NCBI RefSeq assembly: GCF_003719825.1
Contig: NZ_RIBS01000001.1
Location: forward strand, 682,001-746,000
DNA: 64,000 nucleotides
Reading direction: 5' to 3'
Origin: Montanilutibacter psychrotolerans
GTDB lineage: Bacteria; Pseudomonadota; Gammaproteobacteria; Xanthomonadales; Xanthomonadaceae
Both the position numbers and the translations under genes were made by a program. Below the pieces are notes generated by a model. It searched no databases, was not told where the DNA came from, and worked only from the letters and a program-made list of their open reading frames with translations. Positions 9,601 to 17,257 of the stretch are shown piece after piece. How positions within the stretch are numbered: the first letter of the stretch is position 1; every line of letters begins with the position of its first letter.

Positions 9601-11461
9601 CACCTACACCTACTACCCGGATGGCCAGCCGCACACGCTGGTTACGGACAACGGCGCCTCCAACGTCGTCACCACCACCTACGTCTACAACAAGCGTCGC
9701 CTGCTGACGGGCGAAAACCTGCAGTGGCCCGGCGTCAACTGGAACCTGGGCTACGGCTACAGCACCAACGGCCACCTGGCCTCGCAGACCTACCCGGACA
9801 ACACCTCGGTCACTTACCTGCCCAATGCGCTCGGGCAGCCGACGCAGGCAGGCGGGTACGCCACCAGTGTCAGCTACCACCCCGACGGGTCGATCAAGCA
9901 GTTCACCTACGGCAACGGCATCGTCCACGAGCTGACCCAGAACCTGCGCGGTCTGGCCGAGCGCAGCCGCGATGCCTACGGCGGCGTGGCGGTGCACGAC
10001 GACAACTACGACTACGATGCCAACGGCAACGTGGCCGCGATCAGCGACGGCCTGCCGGGCGCGCCCGGCAACCGCACGATGACCTACGACAATTTCGACC
10101 GCCTGACCGGTGTCACGGCGCCGATGTTCGGCGGCGACGGCGTGGCCAGCTTCGGCTACGACGTGCTCGACAATCTGTTGAGCGCCAGGGTCGGCAACAA
10201 GAGCCACGTGACGTACACGCACGACGCCACGCGCAACGTGCTGAGCACGGTCCGCAACAGCGCGGGCACGGTGATCGACACGTTGGGTTACGACGCCCGC
10301 GGCAACGTGACCATCCGCACCAACGCCACTTACACCTTCGATCGGGGCAACCGCCTGCGCAGCGTGACGCCGACCAGCGGCGCGGTATCGAGCTACGTGT
10401 ACGACGGCCACGGCCGCCGCGTGCGCGACACCCACGGCCATTCGAAGTACAGCCAGTACAACCAAGCCGGTCAGTTGATGTACGCCAGCGACCTGCGCCT
10501 GGACCTGCGCACCAACTACATCCACCTGGGCGGCAGCCTGGTGGCGACCCGGCGCCTCGACCCGGTCAGCGGCGCGGTGGCCACGCGCTACCAGCACACC
10601 GACGCTCTGGGCAGCCCGGTGGCCGTCACCGACCCGACCCGCACGGTGATCGAGCGCAACCAGTACGCCCCCTACGGCGCCCAGATCAGCGGCCCGGTCA
10701 GCGACGGCCCCGGCTACACCGGCCACGTGCAGGACACGGCGACCGGGCTGACGTACATGCAGCAGCGATATTACGATCCCGCCATCGGACGCTTCCTCAG
10801 CGTCGATCCTGTGCCTGCAGACGGCAATACCGGAACCAATTTCAATCGCTACTGGTATGCCAATAACAATTCATACAAGTTCACCGATCCAGATGGTAGG
10901 GCGGCGATTATCACGTACAAACTAGACGGCACAATTGATATTAAAATTCCAACAAATTTCATCGGGCCGGCCGCCACAAGTCCACACACGCTTGCTAGCG
11001 ACACATCAAGCATGTGGAGCGGAAACTACTTTGTAAATGGCAGCTCGACTGCGACCACAGTGAGCGTGAGTGTTGTTCCAGTTACAGCAGACACGCCTGT
11101 CGGTGCAATTAACAATATTACGTTGATAAATGGGCCGACATCTGACACGCAGTCGCAGGGTGCATCATTTATCTCCGGAGTTGGTGGAAATTCTGGCGAG
11201 ATCAACCTGACCTCTCCGGGAATGCAAAGCGGCGAAGGTGGTCATGAATTTGGACACGTTATGGGGGCTAATGATCAATATGCGTCTTCTGTAGATGCTA
11301 ACGGAAACAGGGCAACAACTCCGAACGCTGGATATAACGGAAATATCATGGGGGAGCTCCCCGGCACGCCTGATAGTCGCAACATGCAGGAAATATTGGA
11401 CAATCCTTCAAACATACTAATAATCGAGGAGCCAGCTTCCTCGTCGCCGGGTGCCCAGTGA
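6623..11461 (+). CDS. Exported Rhs/YD-repeat protein with a metzincin-type protease tip
   Basis: A 1612-residue Rhs-family protein. The ATG at 6623 is chosen because a GAAGGGAG site lies five bases upstream and the following residues form a signal peptide ending at about residue 45 (VASAQG). YD repeats such as AYEYDPMGRL run from about residue 700, and the conserved core ends with RYYDP at 1382-1386 and a DPDGRA junction near 1425. Such proteins form a shell that encloses the variable C-terminal toxin. Here the tip (about 1425-1612) carries H1541-E-F-G-H1545-V-M-G-A-N-D1551, an exact HExxHxxGxxD zinc site, and a Met-turn candidate M1576 in NIMGE. Base composition falls sharply to AT-rich at about 10850, where the tip begins, which is the usual sign of a swapped toxin module. 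The export route is probably Sec plus an outer-membrane or shell mechanism; this is inferred. Confidence 0.9.
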   Translation: MFSSGECGVLSRAGSVSTPARRLGARIAAGLSLAFALVSGVASAQGAPGYGMHERHLDAFNRATKVTALKVDAFGDRTNMFDGSVEFNVADISLAGNNALPVELRRSFRVENRGSSSNGPIGWGYLGGVGEWDLDVPYVRGTFAESLGWVVGNAKSTARCSNTAAPPDVGQFPAIEYFNGYSMHIPGGGDQSLLNTPSSALPAPSDGQTYPWITKSFWRLSCKPATKNGLAGEGFFAVSPEGIRYHFDWAVSREAPKFIYGAYKSSFNSGLGGTMPRVNVFLLATRVEDRFGNWVNYTYAGDKLQNVVASDGRRIDLVYSGGNLASASANGQQWQYAYTWGSLSKVTLPDNSTWTYSASGQLDATPPVWVPPTEDGIEDCPPRLESATGHYDYVVKHPAGASARFEFELLPHARTDVPHWCIKPSFTYEYLRIPNVIDSFTLQRKLVSGVQLEPMEWRYQWNSSMLMGNRRVDIVGPGGRFERQHFGNAYGINEGQLLKTEVGPSAASILSVTENTYLSNAQVALQPFPAVVGNNPNTLADRYSSELHPLGSSTTTVQGVGFSATTQTFDVFARPLAIAQASSLGSRTTAMTYHDNLAKWVLGQQASTSINGVVANSTEFDAVTAMPLRQYAFGKLAHSLAYYGAGPLKSVTDGRNYTTTLSNWKRGVPQLIQHPDTTTESAVVNDDGTLASVTDENGFTTAYEYDPMGRLAKVTYPESDTVAWAPTTQVFEPVAVSEYGIPAGHWRQTVATGNYRKVSYFDGLWRPVLSREYDTANVTNSSRFSAFGYDHEGRATFASYPVASTSSVAAITQGVRSQYDALGRLTRAEQDNELGSAPLVATTDYLAGFKTRTTNPRGKQVTTSYLAYGAPITDWPVSIIKHADAGVTINTDIVRNAFGKPLSMTQRNDAGTITATRGYSYNSNQELCRTSEPEGGTTVFAYDAAGNLAWSAPGVPATTTCTSSISATAKINRAYDPRNRLTALTFPDNLGNTTYTYYPDGQPHTLVTDNGASNVVTTTYVYNKRRLLTGENLQWPGVNWNLGYGYSTNGHLASQTYPDNTSVTYLPNALGQPTQAGGYATSVSYHPDGSIKQFTYGNGIVHELTQNLRGLAERSRDAYGGVAVHDDNYDYDANGNVAAISDGLPGAPGNRTMTYDNFDRLTGVTAPMFGGDGVASFGYDVLDNLLSARVGNKSHVTYTHDATRNVLSTVRNSAGTVIDTLGYDARGNVTIRTNATYTFDRGNRLRSVTPTSGAVSSYVYDGHGRRVRDTHGHSKYSQYNQAGQLMYASDLRLDLRTNYIHLGGSLVATRRLDPVSGAVATRYQHTDALGSPVAVTDPTRTVIERNQYAPYGAQISGPVSDGPGYTGHVQDTATGLTYMQQRYYDPAIGRFLSVDPVPADGNTGTNFNRYWYANNNSYKFTDPDGRAAIITYKLDGTIDIKIPTNFIGPAATSPHTLASDTSSMWSGNYFVNGSSTATTVSVSVVPVTADTPVGAINNITLINGPTSDTQSQGASFISGVGGNSGEINLTSPGMQSGEGGHEFGHVMGANDQYASSVDANGNRATTPNAGYNGNIMGELPGTPDSRNMQEILDNPSNILIIEEPASSSPGAQ

Positions 11462-11466
11462 ATGGC

Positions 11467-11994
11467 ATGAAGAATGTATTTGGCCTCTTGGTTTCCGCAA
11501 TTTTTATATTGTGTGCGCCTTCGGTTGCGCAGGCTGGAAATAAACTGAAGGGGCAGCGATACGTGTACTGCAACGTATTTGCCGCTTCTATCTGCTTTGG
11601 CATAACGCAAGGGGAAAGCAGCAGGATGACTATCCCTGCTGACTTCGTTGTCTACGACGTGGCTCTGGGGAATGGGTTGACAGCAATTGTTTACAGTGGC
11701 CGTCAGCCGCAGCCGCTCGCATTGCCGCCAGCGGTTGGTCTCAATGAGTACACTGTCCCCGAAGGGCGTGTTGCATATCAGCCATTGACCCAGGGGGGCT
11801 ATGATTTTTTCTTTCGGCCAAGCGCCGCAAACCTACCTATCACCCACGTTCAGTTCCAGAGCGTTACGAAAGGTCAGGAAGAGATTTTTACTGATTTCAT
11901 GAGAAATATCAGAGCTTGCGGTGCTGGTTCTTCTGGTGTGGCGTGCTCGGAATCCAGGATTTTCAGTCAGGCCATAGATCAGATGGGGTTGTAG
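11467..11994 (+). CDS. Small secreted protein, candidate immunity protein for the Rhs tip
   Basis: A 175-residue protein with a clear Sec signal peptide (residues 1-20, cleavage after VAQA). The mature part contains cysteines (in YVYCNVF, ICFG, RACG and ACSES) that could form disulphides. No family is recognised. It starts within ten bases of the rhs stop; an alternative GTG at 11458 would overlap that stop. It shares the lower GC content of the toxin tip, so tip and gene were probably acquired together. Its position immediately after a polymorphic toxin tip and its periplasmic location suggest that it neutralises the metzincin domain, but this is an inference from gene order alone. Confidence 0.7.
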   Translation: MKNVFGLLVSAIFILCAPSVAQAGNKLKGQRYVYCNVFAASICFGITQGESSRMTIPADFVVYDVALGNGLTAIVYSGRQPQPLALPPAVGLNEYTVPEGRVAYQPLTQGGYDFFFRPSAANLPITHVQFQSVTKGQEEIFTDFMRNIRACGAGSSGVACSESRIFSQAIDQMGL

Positions 11995-12229
11995 GTTTGA
12001 GGTAACGCCAGGCAACCGAGAGGAGGATGCCCAGGATGGCGCGACTCGGTGTGGTGGGCGTTGCAGACACGGCCTTCAGCTCACGTGGGGTGGGTTCGGC
12101 CGCGGATTGGGCCATCCGCCCCGGAGCCTTGGCATGCGGCGATGATGGGTATCGCTTCGCTATCCATGTAAGGCAACGCATGTCGCAGGCACTAGGCTGA
12201 CCCCGTCTCACGCGAGATAAGGAAGAGCG

Positions 12230-12637
12230 ATGACGGCTGTGATGAAAAGGAAAGTCGTATCGCTGACCTTCCGAGGGTTTGAAATCGACCCTTGCCAAGT
12301 GGAAGCGCTGCTTGGGGTGAGTGCGAGCAGCGTGGGCCGGCGTGGTTCGCCCGTTAAGCCGGGAGTTGAGACGGTCCTGTTGCGTTCATTCGCGAAGTTT
12401 GCGATTGAGCTTGATGCAGGGTGCAGGCTTGATGAGGTGGTTCCATCCCTGCTGAATCGGCTTGGTGGCGTTGAGAAGATTAGCCAGGTTCGTGATGCGG
12501 TCTCGCCGGAGTTCTTCGAGTTGGATATCACGTGGCCCGTGAAATGGTCTGACGAGCAGGAAGGGGGGTTCTTTCCCACGCACGTCATAGCAGACCTGTT
12601 TCACCTGAAGTGTGCTTTGTCGTTCGGGTTCGTTTGA
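12230..12637 (+). CDS. DUF4279-like protein
   Basis: A 135-residue soluble protein. The segments FRGFEIDPCQVEALLGV near the start, ELDITWPV and the closing LSFGFV resemble the DUF4279 family, a small alpha/beta family of unknown function that is often scattered in accessory regions. The ATG at 12230 follows GGAAGAG with good spacing; the next Met, at residue 5, is an alternative. It lies 235 bases downstream of the secreted protein in the Rhs island, so it could be another immunity-type gene or an orphan cassette. The family resemblance is from memory and moderate. Confidence 0.65.
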   Translation: MTAVMKRKVVSLTFRGFEIDPCQVEALLGVSASSVGRRGSPVKPGVETVLLRSFAKFAIELDAGCRLDEVVPSLLNRLGGVEKISQVRDAVSPEFFELDITWPVKWSDEQEGGFFPTHVIADLFHLKCALSFGFV

Positions 12638-12846
12638 GAGGGAGCGGAGTGAGCCGTTCCTCTGAAGCCCCGGTTCAAATGCAGGCGGTGAATGAAGTCA
12701 GGCCTGAGGTTGACGCTGAGGTCGCACCGCGCGAGCGTGATGTTCAATCGCTGTCACGAGATGGGGCGCCAACTGGATCGGCGCGCTCGACTGGGCGCTT
12801 TTGGTTAGGTCGTAGCGTTGCCAACCAACCATTCATTCGAGCTGCC

Positions 12847-13245
12847 ATGAAGACCAATCTTGCGCGACTGCTGGTGTTGACATGGGCGCTCCTTGCCGCG
12901 GCTTGTGACATGGCGCCCCCGGCAGATCGACTTGTCGATATCGTCGGATTCGACTTGAGTGAAGCCAAGCTTGTCGAGAAGGAATACCGGAGTTCCAGGC
13001 TGGGTGCGGAAGGGCTGAGGTTACTCATCTACGAGTTTGACCCTGGCACGCAGCGCGGTACGGATCCATGCACCCGTGCTGGCTATCGAGAGGCAAATGC
13101 AGCCAGTGTCTTGAAGAGGTATCCGGCTCTGCAGCCTTACGTGGATGTGAATGGCGCGGCGGTGTGCGTGCGTCGAAGCAGCAGTGCGCGTGCCGGAGTT
13201 GCTGTCTTGCAAGGGGACACAGTGGCAGTGCTGATTTTCATCTAG
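12847..13245 (+). CDS. Small lipoprotein, unknown function
   Basis: A 132-residue putative lipoprotein. From the ATG at 12847 the sequence gives a lipoprotein signal with a LAAAC lipobox (Cys at residue 19), so it is expected to be acylated and membrane-anchored; an in-frame upstream extension to 12610 lacks any signal and is unlikely. The mature part is mixed alpha/beta with two Cys (in DPCTRAG and AAVCVRR), and the C-terminus VLIFI is hydrophobic. No family is recognised. It is the last gene of the island behind the Rhs protein and faces the TonB receptor gene across a bidirectional hairpin. Confidence 0.6.
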   Translation: MKTNLARLLVLTWALLAAACDMAPPADRLVDIVGFDLSEAKLVEKEYRSSRLGAEGLRLLIYEFDPGTQRGTDPCTRAGYREANAASVLKRYPALQPYVDVNGAAVCVRRSSSARAGVAVLQGDTVAVLIFI

Positions 13246-13271
13246 CCGTCTCCGGAACTGCGCCAACAAGA

Positions 13272-13303
13272 ACGCCCACCCGTCCGGCTGGACAGATGGG
13301 CGT
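13272..13303. terminator. Bidirectional hairpin between convergent genes
   Basis: Arms ACGCCCA/TGGGCGT and GTCC/GGAC with a small internal loop and a GGCT turn lie between the lipoprotein stop (13245) and the receptor stop (13367). The flanks are only modestly T-rich, so termination strength is uncertain. Confidence 0.45.
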
Positions 13304-13366
13304 CTTCATTTCCTTGCATCGTGACCTACGCCGGGATTCGACTCCGGCGCAGGTCCGCGTGGCCTC

Positions 13367-16045
13367 TTAGAACTTGTACTTGAAGCCGACCGTGACGAAC
13401 CGTCCCAGCGCGTCGTATTGGCTGATGTCGTACGGCAGTGCGCCACCGGCCGGATCGAACGGCGGCTGGCTGTCGGCGAGGTTCTGGACCGACGCGTACA
13501 GCGTGGTGTTGCGCAGGCCTTCGTAGCCCACGTACAGGTCGAAGCGGTGGCTGTCGTCGACCTTGGCCTGCAGCCCCGGATTGCTGCTTGCGCCCACCAC
13601 CTGCTGCTCGTAGCCGCCGACGTAGCGCCAGCTCAGCTGCGCATTCCAGTCGCCGCGTACGACCCCCAGCGAGGTGATGCCGCGCCACTTCGGCAGCGCG
13701 CCGAAGCGGTTGCCACCGGCGCCTTCCTGCGCGGGTTCGCCTTCGGCCTCGGGCTGCTTGAAGCTCAGCAGCCGCGTCCACGTACCATCCACGGTCACCT
13801 TGCTGTTGCCGACACTCCAGCGCTTGCGGCCTTCGATGTCGAAGCCGGTCGTGGTCAGCGTGCCCTGGTTGGTGTAGCGGTTCTCGACCAGCTGCAAGCG
13901 GCCTTGCGCATCGCGGGTCACGCGGCCCGGGTACTGCTGCGGGTTCGATACGATCTTCTGCACGCTGTCGGACCCGATCAGGTCCTGCTGCTCGATGCGG
14001 TAGACATCGATGCCCAGGCTGGTGTCGGCGTTGGGCGCCCACAGCGCACCGAGGTTGATGTTGCTGGAGCGCTCCGGCTGCAGGTCCGGGTTGCCGGCAC
14101 GCAGCACGGTCACGCCACGCGTCGCACCCGGCTGCACCGGATCGAACGGATCGATCACGCCGCCGTAGCTGATGGTGGTGCTCTGGGCGATCTCGGGCAA
14201 CGACGGCGCGCGGAAGCCGCGCGAGGCATTCAGGCGCAGCAGCCAGGCTTCGCTGGGCTGCCAGCGGACGCCAAGCTTGGGCGAGAACGCGCTGCCGAAG
14301 TCGCTGTAGTTGTCGCCACGGCCGGCCAGTTGCACCTCGACCGTCTCGAACGGCTTCAGGCTCAGCTCGACGAACGCCGCCGACACGTCGCGCGTGCCGT
14401 CGATCAGGTTGATCGCCGGACGCAGCTCGGTGCCCGACAGCACCTGTGGGCTGGTGCGCGCGTCCTGCGTTTCGCGACGGAACTCCACGCCCGCGGCGAC
14501 GCCGACATCGCCGGCCCACAGCTGCCACGGGAAGCCGGACACCTTCGCGTTGACCGACGCCAGTCGGTACGTGCCCGGGCGTCGGGTCGACAGCCGCAGC
14601 GCATCCAGAGGCGCCGGGGTGCTTGCCGGGTTGCTGAAGTCGTAGCTGCCGTCGGCCAGCACCTGCTCGAACGCATAGCGGTTGACGAAGTTGCGCACGT
14701 ACTCGCGCTGCTCGCTCTGCGAATAGTTTGCGGCGACTTCCCAGTCCCACACCTCGCCCTTGCCGCGCAAGCCGACCAGTGCGCGCTGGAACTGCGAATA
14801 GTTGGTCTTGTAGCGCGGACCCAGGTCGAGGAAGGTGTACTCGAACGGGGTGGCGACGCCGTACGGATTGGCCGGGTGACCGGGCGGCAACACCGCCGGC
14901 ACGTCGACCAGGCGGCCGCTGGCCGCGTCGTACGCGCGCAGGCCGGCGCCGACGGACAGCGGCGGGCCGAAGAACGCGCCGTTGCGGCTCTGGCTGTACA
15001 GCAGTTCGGCGTAGCCCTGCAGGTTGTCGTTGAACCACACGTCGCCAGCCAACGAGGCCTGGTAACGCTGGGCGTCGGGCAACAGGGTGCGGAACGCCTG
15101 GGTGTTGAACGCGCACGCCTCGCCGGGCAGCGGGCTGCCGAAGTCGGCGTAGGGGCGTGCGACGGTGCCGTTGGGGCAGGTGTCGAAGCGCACCGGCGCG
15201 CGCGGGTTGCTGAGGTAGCCGCCACCCTGGGTCGACCAACCGGCAAGCTTGCCACCGGGCTGATCGCGGTAGTCGCCGTCGCGGGTCAGTTCGCGCTCGT
15301 CGGCGTTGAGTTGGCCGCGCTTGAGCGCATCGAAACTGAAACGCAGGCTGTAGCCATCGCTATCGGGATCGCCGATGCCGGCGCGCAACCCGACCTTGCC
15401 CTGGTTGATGCCGCCTTCGGTGGCCGCGCCGAAACTGCCATCGACTTCGATGCCCTCGATCCTGCGGCGCAGGATCAGGTTGACCACGCCGGCAATCGCG
15501 TCGGAGCCGTACAAGGCCGAGGCACCGTCCTTGAGGATCTCGATGCGCTCGATTGCCCCCAACGGCAACGCGTTGAGGTCGACGAAGTTGTCCTGGGTTT
15601 CCTGCGCAAACCCGTACGACGCCACGCGCTGTCCGTTGACCAGCACCAGCGTGTTCTTCTGGCTGAGCCCGCGCAGCGACACGCCTGCCGAGCCCGCGGC
15701 GAAGCTGCCGGTGTACTGCTCGTTGAAGCTGTTGCCGCTGTTGACCGTCAGGCTGCGCAGCAGGTCGGAGACCGACACCTTGCCGCTCTTCTCGATCTGC
15801 GCGCGGTCGATCACCAACACCGGGTTCACCCCGGCTTCGTCGGTGCGCTTGAGGTTGGTGCCGGTGACCTGCACCGCACCGAGACTGACGCCGGGTGCCG
15901 CGGTGGCTGGATCGGCGGCGACCGCGTCATCGGCCAGCACGACGGGTGTGGCAAGCACGGCCGCCAGCGCCAGGGCGAGCGTGGAATAACGTGTGGAAAT
16001 GCGGGAAACGGATGGCCGGACTGGCGCGGAAACAAGGGATTGCAC
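13367..16045 (-). CDS. TonB-dependent outer-membrane receptor
   Basis: An 892-residue TonB-dependent receptor. A signal peptide (about 1-38) is followed by the plug domain: VQVTGTNLKR, then SLRGLSQKNTLVLVNGQR and RIEILKDGASALYGSDAI, the last being the conserved plug segment. The remainder is the 22-strand barrel, ending in the aromatic residue of YKF that BAM recognises. The start is GTG at 16045, preceded by AGGAG at good spacing. It would import a siderophore, vitamin or oligosaccharide with energy from TonB-ExbBD; the ligand cannot be read, and no TonB-type regulator or transport gene is adjacent. The plug style resembles the large xanthomonad family of TonB receptors that take up carbohydrate or peptide substrates. 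Confidence 0.92.
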   Translation of the reverse strand: MQSLVSAPVRPSVSRISTRYSTLALALAAVLATPVVLADDAVAADPATAAPGVSLGAVQVTGTNLKRTDEAGVNPVLVIDRAQIEKSGKVSVSDLLRSLTVNSGNSFNEQYTGSFAAGSAGVSLRGLSQKNTLVLVNGQRVASYGFAQETQDNFVDLNALPLGAIERIEILKDGASALYGSDAIAGVVNLILRRRIEGIEVDGSFGAATEGGINQGKVGLRAGIGDPDSDGYSLRFSFDALKRGQLNADERELTRDGDYRDQPGGKLAGWSTQGGGYLSNPRAPVRFDTCPNGTVARPYADFGSPLPGEACAFNTQAFRTLLPDAQRYQASLAGDVWFNDNLQGYAELLYSQSRNGAFFGPPLSVGAGLRAYDAASGRLVDVPAVLPPGHPANPYGVATPFEYTFLDLGPRYKTNYSQFQRALVGLRGKGEVWDWEVAANYSQSEQREYVRNFVNRYAFEQVLADGSYDFSNPASTPAPLDALRLSTRRPGTYRLASVNAKVSGFPWQLWAGDVGVAAGVEFRRETQDARTSPQVLSGTELRPAINLIDGTRDVSAAFVELSLKPFETVEVQLAGRGDNYSDFGSAFSPKLGVRWQPSEAWLLRLNASRGFRAPSLPEIAQSTTISYGGVIDPFDPVQPGATRGVTVLRAGNPDLQPERSSNINLGALWAPNADTSLGIDVYRIEQQDLIGSDSVQKIVSNPQQYPGRVTRDAQGRLQLVENRYTNQGTLTTTGFDIEGRKRWSVGNSKVTVDGTWTRLLSFKQPEAEGEPAQEGAGGNRFGALPKWRGITSLGVVRGDWNAQLSWRYVGGYEQQVVGASSNPGLQAKVDDSHRFDLYVGYEGLRNTTLYASVQNLADSQPPFDPAGGALPYDISQYDALGRFVTVGFKYKF

Positions 16046-16619
16046 AGCGAACTCCTGGGTAGCGGAAGGGAAAGCGGGAAAGTGCGAATCCGTTCGCAGC
16101 GACGCGCGGCCCGTCGCGATGCAAGCGCGAGACAGGGCCAGGCACGGGGAGGGAAGCGCGGCGGTACGCCACGAGGGCGCCGCTGCGAATGCGTGATTCG
16201 GGTGAAGCTCGGGGCGGCTCAGCGAGAAGGGCGGCGGCCGCGGCGGCGCTATGCCGCCGGCCTACACATCGACGCCATCGAGGTCGTACACCACGGCGTC
16301 ATTCGCGCTGGATGGCGATCGCGGCAGCGGGTGTTGGCGATGGCAGAGGCGTGATGGAAGGCGAAGCAATGCAGGTGCATGACGGCAGGACCAGGGTTCA
16401 GAACGGGCGTGGCGAAATGTGTCAACACGAATGCCGATGTCGACACATGGAGCTCGCGTCGGAGATCCGACGGTCACTGGCACGCAGGTTCTGGAGTCCT
16501 TGCTGGATCACGGTCACGGGTTCGCTGGGCAGGGCCGGCAGTGCTGCCGGGCCGACATTTGTCGCATCGCAGCAAAGGTCGGTCCAATGCGCGTTCCGCA
16601 TCTTCTTATGCCTCTGGGG
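16046..16619. other. Gene-free upstream region of the TonB receptor
   Basis: No open frame in this 574-base stretch has coding character on either strand. The part next to 16046 should hold the promoter of the receptor gene, but no convincing -35/-10 pair or Fur-box-like inverted repeat could be picked out by eye. The stretch around 16200-16265 is very GC-rich. Confidence 0.4.
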
Positions 16620-17245
16620 AATCAAAGGGGACGGAGGGAATTGATGGCGGGCTTGAGCCCGCCCTACGACAACTGACGCTGGATGGCGTGGAAACGTAGG
16701 GTGGGCCCTGGCCCACCGGCAGCACGTAGGGTGGGCTCCAGCCCACCACCACCCATTCACGGAAGGCGGGCTTGAGCCCGCCCTACGGCAACTGACGCCC
16801 GATGGCGCGGAAACGTAGGGTGGGCCCTGGCCCACCGGCAGCACGTAGGGTGGGCTCCAGCCCACCACCACCCAATCCACGGAAGGCGGGCTTGAGCCCG
16901 CCCTACGACAACTGACGCTCGATGCGCGGAAACGTAGGGTGGGCCCTGGCCCACCGGCGGCACGGGCTCCAGCCCACGATGTTCCCCCCACCGCTCGATC
17001 AAAGGGGACGGAGGGAATTGATGGCGGGCTTGAGCCCGCCCTACGACAACTGACGCTCGATGCGCGGAAACGTAGGGTGGGCCCTGGCCCACCGGCGGCA
17101 CGGGCTCCAGCCCACGATGTTCCCCCCACCGCTCGATCAAAGGGGACGGAGGGAATTGATGGCGGGCTTGAGCCCGCCCTACGACGACTGACGCTCGATG
17201 GCGTGGAAACGAAGGGTGGGCCCTGGCCCACCGGCAGCAGCCAGC
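16620..17245. repeat. Array of five palindrome-rich repeat units
   Basis: Five units each contain two perfect palindrome-like hairpins, GGCGGGCTTGAGCCCGCC and GGTGGGCCCTGGCCCACC. The first palindrome starts at 16646, 16765, 16885, 17023 and 17161, giving spacings of 119, 120, 138 and 138 bases. Three copies are preceded by the same AAAGGGGACGGAGGGAATTG lead. Some units carry a third hairpin, GGTGGGCTCCAGCCCACC. The array ends 13 bases from the stop of the convergent propeller gene. It resembles REP-type intergenic elements that form strong RNA or cruciform hairpins; its function is unknown. Confidence 0.9.
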
Positions 17246-17257
17246 CCACCAGGGCAA

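Noticed and set aside
8348-10726. Very long open frame on the minus strand opposite the Rhs gene
   Set aside because: It lies entirely antisense to a clear Rhs coding sequence, has a Val/Arg/Ala-biased shadow composition and no recognised motif; a high-GC third-position artefact.
11963-12298. Minus-strand frame with TPTTPSRAILGILLSVAW
   Set aside because: It faintly resembles an IPTL-type C-terminal sorting tail, but the key tripeptide and the rest of a protein are missing, so it is probably chance.
12804-12810. GTTAGGT, which could be the core of an integron attC site
   Set aside because: No matching RYYYAAC partner was found within about 150 bases upstream with the fold needed, so no gene cassette is supported.
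13418-16354. 978-residue open frame on the plus strand
   Set aside because: Antisense shadow of the TonB receptor.
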